Source: Fragilaria crotonensis (Eukaryota > Bacillariophyta > Fragilariophyceae > Fragilariales > Fragilariaceae). Taken from it: a DNA stretch of 50,461 nucleotides. The position numbers and the translations under genes are program-made. Below, piece by piece: positions 11,076-22,235 of the stretch. The notes beneath the pieces were generated by a model. The model was not told where the DNA came from and did not search any database. It worked only from the letters and a program-made list of their open reading frames with translations. How positions within the stretch are numbered: position 1 is the first letter of the stretch; every line of letters begins with the position of its first letter. The stretch covers positions 1-50,461 of the forward strand of contig JAKSYS010000468.1 of the NCBI GenBank assembly GCA_022925895.1. The letters run 5' to 3'.

Positions 11076-14000
11076 GTAGCCGGTGCGGGACTTGGCGCTG
11101 GTGTCAGAATGATCAGGGGTCACGACCATGGAGGCCAGCAAAGTCAGCATCAACATAACAATCAAGAGAGAGGTCTCCAGTGGGAGTCACAATAGTTCCT
11201 TTGTCAGCAGTGCGGTGCAAGTAGCGGACATTTGTTTTGATTGCCATGGCATGGCTCTTCTTGGGAGAATGATTGAACCTGGCAACTTGACTTACTGCAA
11301 ATGTGATGTCTGGCCTTGTGTTTGTTGACAAGTACAAGAGCATTCCAACAATAGAGCGGTAGTTCCAGAACTCATCCATGGGTTCTCCATCAGGGTCAAT
11401 CCCAAGGCATGCTTGCATAGCAGGAGTGTGGTTGGGGTTGCAGTCTTGAAGTCCTGTTGCCTTTATGATCTTCTGAATCAAACCCTTTGTGTTAGGGTGA
11501 CAGTGTTGGAGACTTCATCCTGACAAACTTGATTCCAAGAAAATCAGTGAATGTGCCTTCACGAGTGAACTCCAAACCCAAATCAGTAAGATCCTGGAAC
11601 AGTTTGTCAAGATCCTTCTTGTTGGAGTAGGCAATCCCAAGATCATCAACATAGAGTACAATCATGATGGTCTTGTTGTACAAAGAGGCATGAGTCTGTG
11701 GCACTCTGCTTCAAACCTTGGAGGAGGAGTGCTTCACGAATGTGTTGATACCAAAGGCGGAGCAACCGAGAGGCCGTAGGCTCTTAACAAGTCGTAGGCA
11801 GGTTCTTTGGTCACTTGGCTGATCAGACTTGAAGCCCCTTGGCATGTGGATCCAGACTGGGTCAGTTAGGTTGGCTTGGACAAAGGCACTGCTGAAGTCA
11901 ATGGAGCAAGTTTGCCATCCCAATGTTAGGGACAAGACAAGGAACAATCGAACTGAACTCCAAGCAACAACTGGGGCATAGGTTTCAGGTTCTCCTTCTT
12001 CAAGGTCGCCTCGAACACAGTAGCGCGCTTTGTACTTGGTGACTTCTCCGTCTGGGGATCGCTTGCGCCGAAATACCCAAGTCCCTGGGAGAATCTTGGT
12101 CTTGGCTTCAAGGATACTGACTTCCTTCCAAGTCCCATTCTTCTCAAGGCTTGCCACTTCCTTAGCAGCTGCCTCCATCCACTTGGTCACATGCTCAATG
12201 TCAGCCATAGCTTGGTCAAAGCTCAGAGTGTCAGGATCAGATGCAGCTGCCTTGAAGGCAGTTGGGGAAAGGATGATTCCATTTTCCTCAAAGATCCAAG
12301 CACTTGGAGAAACAAAGCCTTGAGTGTTATCGTATCCAAGGCGTTGTGGTGCTGCGCGAATGCGGTTGGACCGGCGCGGAGACGTTGGTGGCGGAGGCGA
12401 CTTGACTGGTTGCTCGTCACGTGGTGAGTCAAGGGCGAATGCATTGTCTGGAACAGGACTCTCCCTTGTTTCAGACATTGGGGTCTGCTCCCGAACTGGG
12501 GAGAAGATTGGCTGATGAACTGGGGAGATCGGGGTAGCTGGGACCTTGCGTGGCGTCTCTTCCTTGGCTTGTGAGCTGGAGTGTGGACGGCGTTGCAGAG
12601 GTGAAGTTCTGATGTCTGGCGTTGGAGGAGACTGGAGAGACCGAGGATCGATAGACTGCTCCCTCGTTTGAGACATCATGGGAGTTGGAGGCCTTGGAGT
12701 GAGCAATGGAGAGCTTGGCAATGGCTGTGGAACAGTTGGTGTCCTGGGTGGAGCCTCAGCCAAGGGAGGAACTGGGAGTTGTTCAATTGCAACAGCTTCA
12801 TCCATGGAGGCAGCAACTCTTGTTTGGTTCTCATTGATGGCTTCTGTAGCTTGGGAGTCCATTCGCGCTTCCTCTGTAGCATCGTTGTCGTCGTCATCGA
12901 ATGGGAACTGATATCTTGAGTCGCCAAACAAACGGGCCCAACGCGTTGTATTAAAATCCGGGAGGGCATCCACATTGGTAGCCACCGTTGCAAACCAATC
13001 ATCAAACACAATGTGATATTGGGGAGTGATGTACCCTGTCTCTGGATTCAAAACCAAGGGGACTGTGCTTGCATGCTTCTTGGAGAGCCCCATGTTGACA
13101 CAGCGGATGGACCGAGGCTTCCAGCGAGGCAGCTTCTTTCCATCTGCAATGGTTTTCTCAAGAGCATACACAGGGCATCCCCACACATGCAGATCATGAT
13201 ACTTCCTTTGCTCCCATCTGGACTTGGTGAAGACATCACTTGGACAGAGACCTGTTGCCAAATCAGGAACATGGTTGTGGAGGAAGATAGCATGGGAGAC
13301 TGCCATTGGCCAAAGTGTTGCATCAGCCACATCTGGCCAATGCACTGCAGAGTGGAGCATCATTGTCCGAGCAATCGACATGATCGTTTGGATTGCCCTC
13401 TCAGCATGGCCATTGTGATGGTGAGCTCCAACTCCAGCAAACTTGACAACTTGCTTCAGAGTTCCAAGGTGCTCAGTGAACTTAGCTGAGGTGAAGCTCC
13501 CACCATTGTCAGAGAGATAGGATTGTGGAATGACTCCACTGTCCCTTGCCATCAACTCAAAGTTCTGCTTGGCCTTCAGAGTCTCATGAGTGTTCAGATG
13601 CTTCTGAAACTCAACATGCACAAAGTTGGAAGCATGATCAATGAAGAGGCAGCCACCAGCAAACATGTCTGAGTTCAAGACTCCTTCCAGCTGAAGAGAA
13701 GAGCCTTCCCTTTGTTCCACAAATGAAGTGATCAATGGAGACTTGTTGTCCAGGAGAGCAAGTTGTCTGCCTTGAGAACTCCAGCTCGATCCTTGATAAC
13801 AGTTGTGATCTTGGCAGGAGCTGGTCGCTGATGTTGCTTCCCATATTGGCATGCGGCACACTTGGGAGGGTTGACAATTCGGCAAGCAGCAGTATGGAGT
13901 GATCGATGCGACTCACTCCGACTCAGGACCCAGTTCGCATGATGAATTGGATCTTGCGAAAGGAAAGGTGTCCAAGGCGGTGGTGCCACCTTAACTCCTT

Positions 14001-15024
14001 CTCAGCTTCAGTCAAGTTGAGGTTGCTCTCATGAACAGTGTTGAGAGTAATGTTGAGAGCTGCAACTGCCTTGGGAGTATCTGAGCTGCGGTGTGCATCA
14101 GAGGTAGGCAAGTTGTTGTCAGGGTTGACTCTTGCAATGAGTTGCCCTCTGGCTTCATCAGAGGTGCCACTCAAGGTCAGTTGATGAGCTTCAATGGTGA
14201 TGGTCTCCAGGGTAAGCTTGGAGCAAGCTTGTGGTGGATAGGAGCCTGACCTTGATGCAAGACACCAAGTATGCTGGGACCTTGAGCATCCTTAGGTTGC
14301 CCAGAGTATCTTGCATTGCCCACAGAACATGACCTTGACCTTCAATCCTGAGTCCCTTTGCAATGCCCTGCAGTTGAGTGATAGGGCCAGGGGTGTTGAT
14401 GGGTCCAACAAAGTCCTTGCGGTCAGGAGTGATCGAGATGCTTGCACCAGAGTCCCAAATGACTGGAAACGTTGAAGCCTTGGGAAGGGATTCGCGGAAG
14501 CGGTCGGTTGACTGGAGAGCCATGCGAAGGATCGTGGAATAGTTGCCGTTTGGAAACTTAGCCATGTTCACTTGCATTGCCATCTTGCGAGCAGCTTGAA
14601 GTTGCTTGGAGGTCCACTGATGGTTCCCTAGGCCTTGGAAGCCAATGGGAGAGACGGGGCGATAGACGCCGTTGGACTTGGGAAGCCCGCGAGCGCGGCG
14701 TCGCTGCTGGCGAAGCGGAGCGTCGAGGTAGGCGTCGTTGATATCGCAGTGGTTGATCCTTGGCCCTTCCTCTTGCGTCGACAAATCCGATGACGAGTGG
14801 GATCTGTCGCGGAGCTTGGGGCATGGTTCAGTTGGCCCATGGACGATTGTGTCATTGCAGTGGCGGCAGGTCCAGCGAGTTGATCGCGGAATGGAGCGCT
14901 TGAGCGAATCGACACGCTGAAGAAGAGCTGTGACCTTGGAGTGAAGGTCGTTCAACTGCACTTGCTGCTGCTGTTCAACCAACGTTGGTGCATTCCTCCG
15001 AATGAAGCGTCCCATGGATCGCAA
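11076..15024 (-). pseudogene. Copia A pol: protease, integrase, reverse transcriptase, proximal RNase H
   Basis: Read 5' to 3' (high to low coordinates), the domains appear in copia order. The aspartic protease active site WDSGAS lies near 14445. GAG-pre-integrase follows, with a zinc-binding HHCC pattern (WHHRLGHLS and CAACQYGKQH, near 13990-13830). The integrase catalytic core shows LSDNGGSF and NGHAERAIQ (near 13510-13390), the second Asp and the Glu of the DDE triad. A proline-rich linker follows. RT begins at WVFRRKRSPDGE (near 12080); its catalytic YVDD is at about 11650. Proximal RNase H (DCYVDADFAGLHG, near 11140) ends at the nested insertion. The longest open stretch is 13885-11711. 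Frame changes near 14190, 13890 and 11705 break the polyprotein. Some may be sequencing indels, but the 5.6-kb insertion alone inactivates it. Confidence 0.9.
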
Positions 15025-17149
15025 GTTAATGGGGTACCTGCGATGCAGTCCATGGGAGCGAATACTTCCGGCAGGAACATTCGCGCGTCGTGTGACCTTG
15101 CGATTGTGTTGCTTGAGAGCACGACGATGGCGGCGAAGGTAGCTCCTTGATCAGGCTCAGGCGATGTTGAGCTGGGCTTAGGAAGCCAGAACAGTACGAC
15201 AGTGATCAGTAAGGCCCAAAGCAATGGAGCAATGGCGCCTCCTGGTGGCCTCAAAATTGCGAGACGTGCGGGCGAACGACCATGACATGCGCTCGAAGGA
15301 TTGCCATGACTTGGCTCCAATCGACGGCGTTAAAATGCGCCATGGCGAGTTGAATAATTTCCAGCGTGGAGGTCCACATAGTTTTTGCAAACGGGACTGA
15401 AAATATTGCCATCACGTAGGTGAGCAGTAGAACGAGTACGGGGAGGATCCGGGTCACCATGGTGCGCAGGATAAAGAGCGCGTCAGTCACACTTGGGACG
15501 ACCTCAATTTCCGTGGTCCACACCGATGGATCGAAGGCAAGAGAGACGTTGTTGATTGCAGAACCAACACCTTGAGGGCCCTCAGAGCTCTTCTTGACAC
15601 CAGTGTGCGTTGCCGTTGCGTGCGTAGTGGTCCAACGCTTGCAGCTTGCACACCAGTTGAAGGTCTTTCCGTTGGCTTGCTTGACTTGAGGTCCTCCAGA
15701 TGGAGGAGGAGTAGACTTCCAGGACTTGACATCCTTTGGTCTTTCATTCCCATTGCTGCCATTCCTGCCTTTGCCCTTGTTCTCTGGGCATTCACGCGAC
15801 CAGTGTCCAGGCTTGTTGCACTTGTGGCAGACTCCTTTCTTGGCAAGTCCGGCACCGTTGGTGGAGGTCTTGGACTGAATGAGATTGAGTACCTCAGCTC
15901 TGGTGATTGGAGTTGCCATGTTTCCGAATGCAGCTGGTGGAGCCTTGGAGTCGCGAGTGTGACGTGCAGGTGGCCACTCCTTCCTGTCAAAGAGCGTCCT
16001 GTAGGCATCCTCTGCGTGAGCGCAGATGTCCTTGTAGGTCAGCTTGTTGACTTGCATGTGAAGGTTGGCAGCTTCCTTGTCCTTGAATCCAATGTCCAAC
16101 AAAGCTTGCTCCAACCTCTGCTTGACAGATTGCAGGGGAAAGCGGAAGTCCTCATTGCCGGAACCACCAGCCAAAAGAAAGATCTTGAGCATGGCCAGAG
16201 TGAGGTTGTGGTCATACTGGCCAGCAGTTGTCAACTCATTTGCATCCTTGCAAAAGTGAGCTGCCAATTGTTCAAGGTTCTCCCCAGAGTACTGACTTGG
16301 GAGCCTGGCCTTGATGATAGCCTTGAGATCTTCAAACCTCTCAATGGAGGTGGACTGGATTGACTTGAGGAACTGGAGCCAAACAACTGGGAAGGAGTCA
16401 GAATCATCCAACTTCTCAGTCACCTTGTTGCTAAGCTCAGTTGAGAGTGAAGCAAGCAAATAGGTCCTGGCTGCCATGTCGTTGGTCCTGTCATACTTGT
16501 CGTAGCGTTGAACTTGAGCTTCCGCCAACAACTTTGCCGACTGGACCGTGTACCTGGCGTGAGCCTTGATAACGTTAGTCATCTTGGCGTCGTCAGTTGG
16601 GTCCCTGAGGTAAGCAATGGAGTCCATGCCAGTGTCCTTGAGATGATCCCAGACAACATTCTGGAAGCTGATCAAATCATCACTTGGCTTGAAGGAGATC
16701 TTGTGCCCAGTTCTCCTGAAGTTGTAGCCCTTCTGGGCTGCAGAAACATAGACAGGGCGGAGCTGGTTGGGAGAGGTGTGCTCTAGGAGAGCAATGGAGC
16801 CATCCAAACCTGTCCAGGTGTGGTTGGGCTTTCCACCTGTCCAAGCAGACCATTCATCCTTGGTCACCAAAGTGATTCCCCAATGAGGGAACAAGAGGCT
16901 TGGAGCTTGAAGGAGCTGGGAGCTCCACTGGGGCAGTCATTGAGTTGGGAACTCCAAGACAGACTCTTCATCAGTAGCAAGAGTCCTGGCTTGAGCGATT
17001 GCCTTGGTGAGGCGAACGTCGACAGGATCGGAGATCTCGAATCCTTCTGGATTGCCGCGGCCTTCGACAGCAGTCCCGAGGATTCCAACAAGAGGTTCGT
17101 CTGGAAGATTCGTCGGGGACGTGGAGCCTTCAGATGGTGGAACCGACAT
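15025..17149 (-). pseudogene. Copia A gag with CCHC knuckle and C-terminal hydrophobic segments
   Basis: This is the capsid/nucleocapsid part of the polyprotein. The start chosen is the ATG at 17149 (MSVPPSEGSTSPTNLPDEP), because the same ATG opens gag in element B at 30062. A frame change near 16900 joins it to the long open stretch 16894-15251 (DEWSAWTGGKPNHTWTG onward). Nucleocapsid: a CCHC knuckle CHKCNKPGHWSREC near 15840-15795, then a second possible zinc site WCASCKRWTTTHATATH (C-x2-C-x6-H-x4-H) near 15655-15605. After this come strongly hydrophobic stretches (LPVLVLLLTYVMAIF near 15445-15400, and LLWALL then VVLFWLP near 15225-15180) before pol. Membrane segments here are unusual for copia. 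The boundary between gag and pol is approximate. Confidence 0.85.
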
Positions 17150-17394
17150 GATGATTGGAGTCTTGGCTTGGAAAGCAGATTCTTCAACCACTCAACAGAT
17201 TGCTGGCTGCGTACTTGAGTTGGCAGAGAGCAATGGATCAGCCTAGTCTTGGGAAGACGTGGGGCTGTCGCAGGATCGCCGGAGGAGACCTGCCTTGACG
17301 CGGAGCGTAACTTCCTTGGAAAGGAACTTGAAACGAGCTTGCCGGAGAGGAAAGTGCGTTAGAGGGTAAGTCTTATTATTGGGCAAAAATAACC

Positions 17395-17981
17395 AGTCAA
17401 AGTACACGGCGTGATCAAGGCTGTGTACTAGTTCGTAGAAATCCGGGTTCGGTCAAACTTAGAGTTTTGTAATTCTGTTAGTTTAACTTATAAGCTTATT
17501 TCTAGGTTTCATCTTGAAAGAACCAATTCAATCCAGGACCGATTGAATCTTGCCGATCTACTTTTGCGAAGTTAGAGGGTTGTGGGAGTGAACATTCAAA
17601 GCCTTCATCCCACTGATAAGGGCATTGAAATGTCAACACCAACTCCACTTCCAAGAGTAAATTGGTGATCGCAACAACTGTTGCAACATGGTTAGACTTA
17701 GACAACATGATGAGGGACACATGTTGTAAATTAGTTGGCACATGAAGGGAAATCACAGTTGGATTGCCCAAGGAAAATGTGGACAAATTGTTGTTGTAGA
17801 AAAGGAGGTTATGAGGGCGGAAAGCAGTCCGGGACAACTGTAGTTTTCGTACTGGCGAATCGCCGTATACAGTTGGCGTGAGAAACTTCGTATCCAAAGC
17901 CGGATGGGACTCAGCTGGCGGGGACGAAAATTCAACGTCAATAACGGCACAATAACAGCTGTTAGCTGCTGTACCTTGACT
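17395..17981 (-). repeat. 5' LTR of copia element A
   Basis: A 587-bp copy of the LTR at 4350-4921. On the minus strand it is the 5' LTR that would carry the promoter. Termini are AGTC/GACT. The 5' leader between the LTR and gag (17150-17394) starts with ggttattttt on the coding strand; I could not match it confidently to a tRNA primer. Confidence 0.92.
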
Positions 17982-17986
17982 CTGTA
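17982..17986. repeat. Target-site duplication of copia element A, right copy (CTGTA)
   Basis: Identical to 4345-4349. Host sequence resumes after it, 195 bp before the mevalonate kinase ATG. Confidence 0.85.
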
Positions 17987-18181
17987 GTCCTCCTACTGGC
18001 AACTGGCACGTATGCATACGACTGGTATGTCGTAGTATCTACGGCGTTATTTTGTACTATTGTTGTGCGGTGTGCCAATTTCCAATGCACTTATGAATAG
18101 GTCGTGTCGAATTTGTGGCATTGGCATATCATCGTCGCCACAACCTCGTTGTGGTTACATGACTGCGGACTATCGCCTCTC

Positions 18182-19454
18182 ATGTCGGCTATTCATAGTG
18201 CCTGTGCATCAGCCCCAGGAAAAGTCATTCTCTTTGGAGAACATGCGGTGGTCTTTGGCGAACCGGCAGTCGCTGCAGCTCTGTCTGATCTGAGAATCAC
18301 GGTCAAAGTGACTGCGCTGACCTCGAAACGAGTTCGGGTTCGAATGCCTGACTTGCCGACACCCATTGATGTCACATTCAATTCGTTAGAATTAAGGCTT
18401 CCGATGTTGCACGAACCTCCGACAAAGCACGATACGGAGATGATACAACGTTGCATTCTCTGTCAACGCCCATCGTTGGATGCGCAAAGCGTATCTGCGT
18501 TGGTGCCGCTCATATATCTCACGAATCGGCTTGTATCAAGTCACCTTGAAACTGGATTGGATGTACAAATCCGATCTCATGACTTGCCAGTTGGAGCGGG
18601 TCTGGGATCCAGTGCTGCGTTTGGAGTAGCCTGCGCTGCGGCGTTATGGCGCCTGGCAATGCTCACCCTGTCTCTTCTGCCACATCCACCACTAGGACGA
18701 CCCACCAATGAACAACTGGAAATTATCAATAAATACTCCTTTTACTCTGAAATGCTTCTGCATGGAACACCATCGGGTATCGATAACGCGGTCTCCACCT
18801 TTGGTGGCGCCATTGACTACACTAAATCCGCCGGAACCACAACGATGGAAAAGTTTGACATGCCGCCACTCGAACTCATACTTGCTAATACCCACGTACC
18901 GCGATCGACCAAGCATCTCGTCGCAGGCGTCCGCAATCTACGAACAGCACCCCAACGTTGTGAGAAATATCTTGACTTGCATGGAAGCATCGCTCGAGAC
19001 TTTCGACGATACCATGCAGTTCTGAAACCAAGAGCTGCAGTCAATTACTGACTCTGGTACGAACCAATCAGCACATGCTTTCTGCCTTGGGAGTTTCGCA
19101 TCCAAGCTTGATCGGATCTGTGCAGTCGTGGACCAAGTATCCGACGGTGCGGCGGCTGCCAAACTTACTGGTGCAGGTGGAGGAGGATGTGCCATGATTG
19201 TGTTGCAGCCAGGTGCCGAGAGTCAAGGGACAGCCCAAAAGATTCAGGATGCTCTGGAGAAGAAGAAACACGACTGGAGATTCAGTTGTTTGCGATCGTC
19301 GGTGGGCCAAGACGGCGTACTTTGGGTGCACCCTGATAGCGTCCCAGAAATGAGCACTTCCGACAACGGTGCAAGTGTTTTGACGCGAACAGGGGTTACC
19401 TGCACCGCTGTTGTGATTAGTTTGGTCGCCATAGTCCTGATGAGAAATCGCTAG
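18182..19454 (+). CDS. MVK: Mevalonate kinase with possible C-terminal membrane anchor; two apparent indel sites
   Basis: A GHMP-family kinase that phosphorylates mevalonate with ATP in the cytosolic isoprenoid pathway. Start: ATG at 18182 (MSAIHSACASAPGKVILFGEH), right before the N-terminal GHMP substrate motif. The ATP-binding loop PVGAGLGSSAAFG is near residues 138-150, GTPSGIDNAVSTFGG near 197-211, and the C-terminal motif KLTGAGGGGCAM near 19155-19195. The reading frame shifts by one near 18933-18941, between VAGVRN and YEQHPNVV. In the new frame a TGA lies at 19023-19025 within MQF-NQELQ; paired homopolymer miscalls in ttctgaaacc could produce it. About 424 codons in total, typical for the family plus an extra tail. 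That tail ends with VVISLVAIVLMRNR, a short hydrophobic helix plus basic end, as in tail-anchored proteins. Phosphomevalonate or galactose kinases are less likely given the motif set. Confidence 0.85.
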
Positions 19455-19778
19455 CCGTCATTTGGTTCTCTAGGTAGGTACTTCCTCTTCAACAAGGGAC
19501 TAATAGCATCGCGAGGATCAGGACAGGACCTTATGGTTCAACATGGGTTTGTGACCAAGAAGAAAACCCCACTACTCGTACCTAGGAACTCGTACAACTG
19601 TACACCTGTACTACAGTCGCCAACGACAGTGCACAGTGACGTATCAAAACTGAGGTGTTGTCCACGGTTCGCATTGAGTGTGATGGCCATGATCCATGAT
19701 GCATCCGGCCCCCCGGCCCTTCCCATGCGGATGTTCACAAACAAACCGTACTACATCCCATAACACCGATTGCCTACC
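19455..19778. other. Intergenic spacer, no gene seen
   Basis: 324 bp between mevalonate kinase and the Mpv17-like gene. It contains a small GTAC cluster (ctcgtacctaggaactcgtac, tgtacacctgtact near 19575-19615) about 170 bp upstream of the next ATG. Nothing else is recognised. Confidence 0.5.
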
Positions 19779-20444
19779 ATGAAAGTTGCTTCCAGAAATT
19801 TCATCGTCCTTGCCTTCCTGGCTGTAGCGCATTCATTCTCCCCTGCGACACGTCCAACGAGATTGCCTCCATCCCCTTCGCTTAGGGCAGTCGAGTTCAC
19901 TGAGGGCATTTCCGACGCATGGAACGCCTACAATGGAGCTCTGGAGGCAAATCCATTGCTTGTCAAGTCGGTGACAGCGGGTATCATTTTAGGGGCTGCC
20001 GACCTGACTGGCCAGGCGTTTGAGAATTCACAGTCCGATGGAGCGAAGGCGATTGACGTGGCTCGCGTCGCCCGATTCGCGTTCTTCGGTCTTGTATTGC
20101 AAGCACCGTGGAATCATTTTTACTATCTTTTGTTGGATGGAGCATTGCCTCCAACCCCAGAGCCTTTCACGGCAACTACGGGAATCAAGGTCTTCATTGA
20201 TCAGTTTGTTCAGGCACCCATTTTTACTGTCCTGATCTTTCTGTTTCTGGGAATTCTGGAGGGAAAGAGTGTTGACGAAGTCAAGAAACAGCTCGATTCT
20301 GACTACAAGGACACCATGGTTGCGAACTGGAAGTTGTGGGTTCCGGCTACAGCGGTCAACATTGCATTCTGCCCTCCGGCCTTGCGAGTGTTATTCCTGA
20401 ACGGAGTCTTTTCTTTTGGTCCATCTTTTGTCGTTGAAGCTTAA
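19779..20444 (+). CDS. Mpv17/PMP22-family membrane protein with plastid-type presequence
   Basis: A 221-residue protein. The Mpv17/PMP22 family comprises small four-helix proteins of the inner mitochondrial membrane, peroxisome or plastid, thought to form channels or help metabolite movement. The start at 19779 gives MKVASRNFIVLAFLAVAHSFSPATRPTR, a signal peptide followed by the ASAFAP-like site HSFSPA, so plastid targeting is likely. The domain starts with WNAYNGALEANPLLVKSVTAG, the family's typical W-x-Y-x3-L-x2-P-x3-K opening. It continues through DVARVARFAFFGLVLQAPWNHFYYLLLD and a central hydrophobic segment (APIFTVLIFLFLGILEGKS). It ends with the family signature W-K-L-W-V-P-A-x3-N-I-A-F-x-P-P-x-L-R-V. 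The ORF is uninterrupted, and its stop lies 141 bp from that of the convergent subtilisin gene. Confidence 0.9.
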   Translation: MKVASRNFIVLAFLAVAHSFSPATRPTRLPPSPSLRAVEFTEGISDAWNAYNGALEANPLLVKSVTAGIILGAADLTGQAFENSQSDGAKAIDVARVARFAFFGLVLQAPWNHFYYLLLDGALPPTPEPFTATTGIKVFIDQFVQAPIFTVLIFLFLGILEGKSVDEVKKQLDSDYKDTMVANWKLWVPATAVNIAFCPPALRVLFLNGVFSFGPSFVVEA

Positions 20445-20585
20445 CGGATCTTCCGAAGAAGACGTGGCCGACGAATCATAGGTCATTTCCTTCCCTACGC
20501 TATAGCTTTATCAGCTCACGTGGCTTACTTCCTAAAGTTGATGTATGTATCTTACGTCTAATCACAGGAAACAGGTTGAAATCAC

Positions 20586-22235
20586 CTAATGCTTGATCGG
20601 CTTGGACTCGCTTGAATTATCTCCCGTGCACTCTCCAAATGCCATGGTATCCTCCCAGTCAAATTCGCCACCGTTCCTCACGATTACATCACCGTCAACC
20701 ATGAGACTGAACGCACCATTACCGTGTGAGCAACACAACCCATCGCCAAAACTATCCCGCACTGTGAACATGTAGCAGTTCCTTGGGATGCATTGTTCAA
20801 ATGCCACAGCAGTGTTGTCGGCGTAACCAGCACCCGAGAGTTGTACACCATTATCTGTAATGCGGCGGAGTTCCCAATTAGTTTCGCTGGCACGATCGTC
20901 CGTGAGCAACTTCAAGTCGAACAACATTTCGTCTTCACCACAATCTGATGACTTGCTTGGTTGCTCCAGGTAGCTAAATGGCAGAGACCCTCCGTTCATG
21001 TAGAGTGCAGCTGCGTAAGCCTGTGCCAAACCATTGCCATAACTATTATCCTTTCCAGATTCGCCGAGATCTTCCGCTGATGACAAAAGAGCATCAACCA
21101 ACTCAGCTGGAGTAGCAGTTGGCTTGAAGGATTTGAGTAGTGCAAGCACTCCTGCGATATGAGGAGTGGCCATCGACGTTCCAGAAATTGTCCCGTAGTC
21201 GTAGCCTTCCCTATCACAGATCAAGCACGGAGCTTTCATAGGAAAGGTAGAAAGGATATCCACACCAGGAGCTGCAATGTCAACCTGACGGTTGTACTGT
21301 GAGAAAGGAGCAATCGTTTTGTTTTGGTCGAGGGCACCCACAGATATAACACTTGGGTAGCTCGCCGGAAAGGACCAGACACCATTGCCAGCGTTTCCGG
21401 CAGCGGCGACGGTAAGCACGTTATCTTCCTCCAGAATTTGTCTAAAACCCCAAACTTCAAAGATGTTCGGGAGAGGTCCTCCAAGTGACATGGAAATGAC
21501 GCTAGCGCCATTGGATACGCATTGTTGAGCCGCAGCGAGAATACCAGAGGAATACGCATACCCCCCACTGTCAGTGAACACTTTTACTGAGAAAATGTTC
21601 GCATCTGGGGCGACACCAACAACACCCTTTCCGTTTCCTTCCTCTGCGGCAATGATCCCTGCACAGTGGGTTCCATGGCCGACTCCATCATCATCCCACG
21701 GCATTTCACTGCTGTCTAAGCCAGATACACGCGGCAGGTCCTCGTGAGTACCGTAAACACCGGTATCGACAACACAGACAGTAACATTTTGTCCCCGAGC
21801 ACCAAGTTTCCAGACTTCTCTCGCCTGAACCATATCGATACCATAGGGGGTGACCTCCTCATCGGTTTGCAACCTATGGCGCTTGGCGCTCTCCGGGATG
21901 TACTGAGGATAACGCGGCACGTCGTCACGGACAACCACTACATCTGGATTCGCTTTCAAGGACTCCACTTCGCTTTCAGGGAGTGTCATGACGAAGGTGT
22001 CCAGTCCTTTGAAGTCATAGTGTACTCTAGTTTGACTGGAACGCTGCTGAAGTTCAGCCTGGAAGGCGCTGCGTCGATTGCGACGATATTTGACAAAAAC
22101 TCGGCGAGTTGGTTCTTGAAGCTGTTGCTCATTCGGCACTGTGTACACAGAACGACGGAGATTGATGACCTCGTCCTTAGTAGCGGAGACAGTGGCGCAC
22201 ACGGCAGCAAAAATGATAATCTTGAAGGCACGCAT
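20586..22235 (-). CDS. Secreted subtilisin-like serine protease (S8, proteinase K-like) with C-terminal Cys-rich domain
   Basis: A 549-residue endopeptidase precursor. The ATG at 22235 gives the signal peptide MRAFKIIIFAAVCATVSA; an in-frame ATG at 22256 would add seven residues. Residues about 45-105 form an inhibitor I9-type propeptide (VFVKYR to NPDVVVVRDD). The peptidase core follows with all catalytic residues: Asp157 (VCVVDTGV), His187 (GVGHGTHCAG), oxyanion Asn281 (AAAGNAGN) and Ser354 (GTSMATPHIAG). After residue ~420 a C-terminal domain of about 110 residues contains paired cysteines (CIPRNCYMF, GDGLCCSHG) and ends EFDWEDTMAFGEC. It resembles Cys-containing modules seen on other secreted stramenopile proteases, but I cannot name it. 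The ORF is intact. Role: extracellular or vacuolar proteolysis, inferred from family only. Confidence 0.93.
   Translation of the reverse strand: MRAFKIIIFAAVCATVSATKDEVINLRRSVYTVPNEQQLQEPTRRVFVKYRRNRRSAFQAELQQRSSQTRVHYDFKGLDTFVMTLPESEVESLKANPDVVVVRDDVPRYPQYIPESAKRHRLQTDEEVTPYGIDMVQAREVWKLGARGQNVTVCVVDTGVYGTHEDLPRVSGLDSSEMPWDDDGVGHGTHCAGIIAAEEGNGKGVVGVAPDANIFSVKVFTDSGGYAYSSGILAAAQQCVSNGASVISMSLGGPLPNIFEVWGFRQILEEDNVLTVAAAGNAGNGVWSFPASYPSVISVGALDQNKTIAPFSQYNRQVDIAAPGVDILSTFPMKAPCLICDREGYDYGTISGTSMATPHIAGVLALLKSFKPTATPAELVDALLSSAEDLGESGKDNSYGNGLAQAYAAALYMNGGSLPFSYLEQPSKSSDCGEDEMLFDLKLLTDDRASETNWELRRITDNGVQLSGAGYADNTAVAFEQCIPRNCYMFTVRDSFGDGLCCSHGNGAFSLMVDGDVIVRNGGEFDWEDTMAFGECTGDNSSESKPIKH

Larger units (their letters stand above)
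4350..17981 (-). mobile_element. Ty1/copia LTR retrotransposon A (CoDi-like), carrying a nested insertion
   Basis: A complete copia-order element on the minus strand: LTR, gag with a CCHC knuckle, aspartic protease, integrase, reverse transcriptase, RNase H, LTR. Protease, integrase and RT order identifies Ty1/copia. It is bounded by CTGTA duplications. Both LTRs begin AGTC and end GACT. A polypurine tract (tgagagggag on the coding strand, 4922-4931) abuts the 3' LTR. The coding region is interrupted at 5451/11068 by a 5616-bp foreign insertion; without it the element is about 8.0 kb, matching element B in this window. Several small indels break the polyprotein. The 5' LTR end lies about 200 bp upstream of the mevalonate kinase ATG and the 3' LTR end about 780 bp upstream of the ABCG ATG. 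Confidence 0.93.

Noticed and set aside
15572..16363. 263-residue plus-strand frame opposite copia gag
   Set aside because: Antisense shadow of gag; the same frame recurs opposite element B gag.
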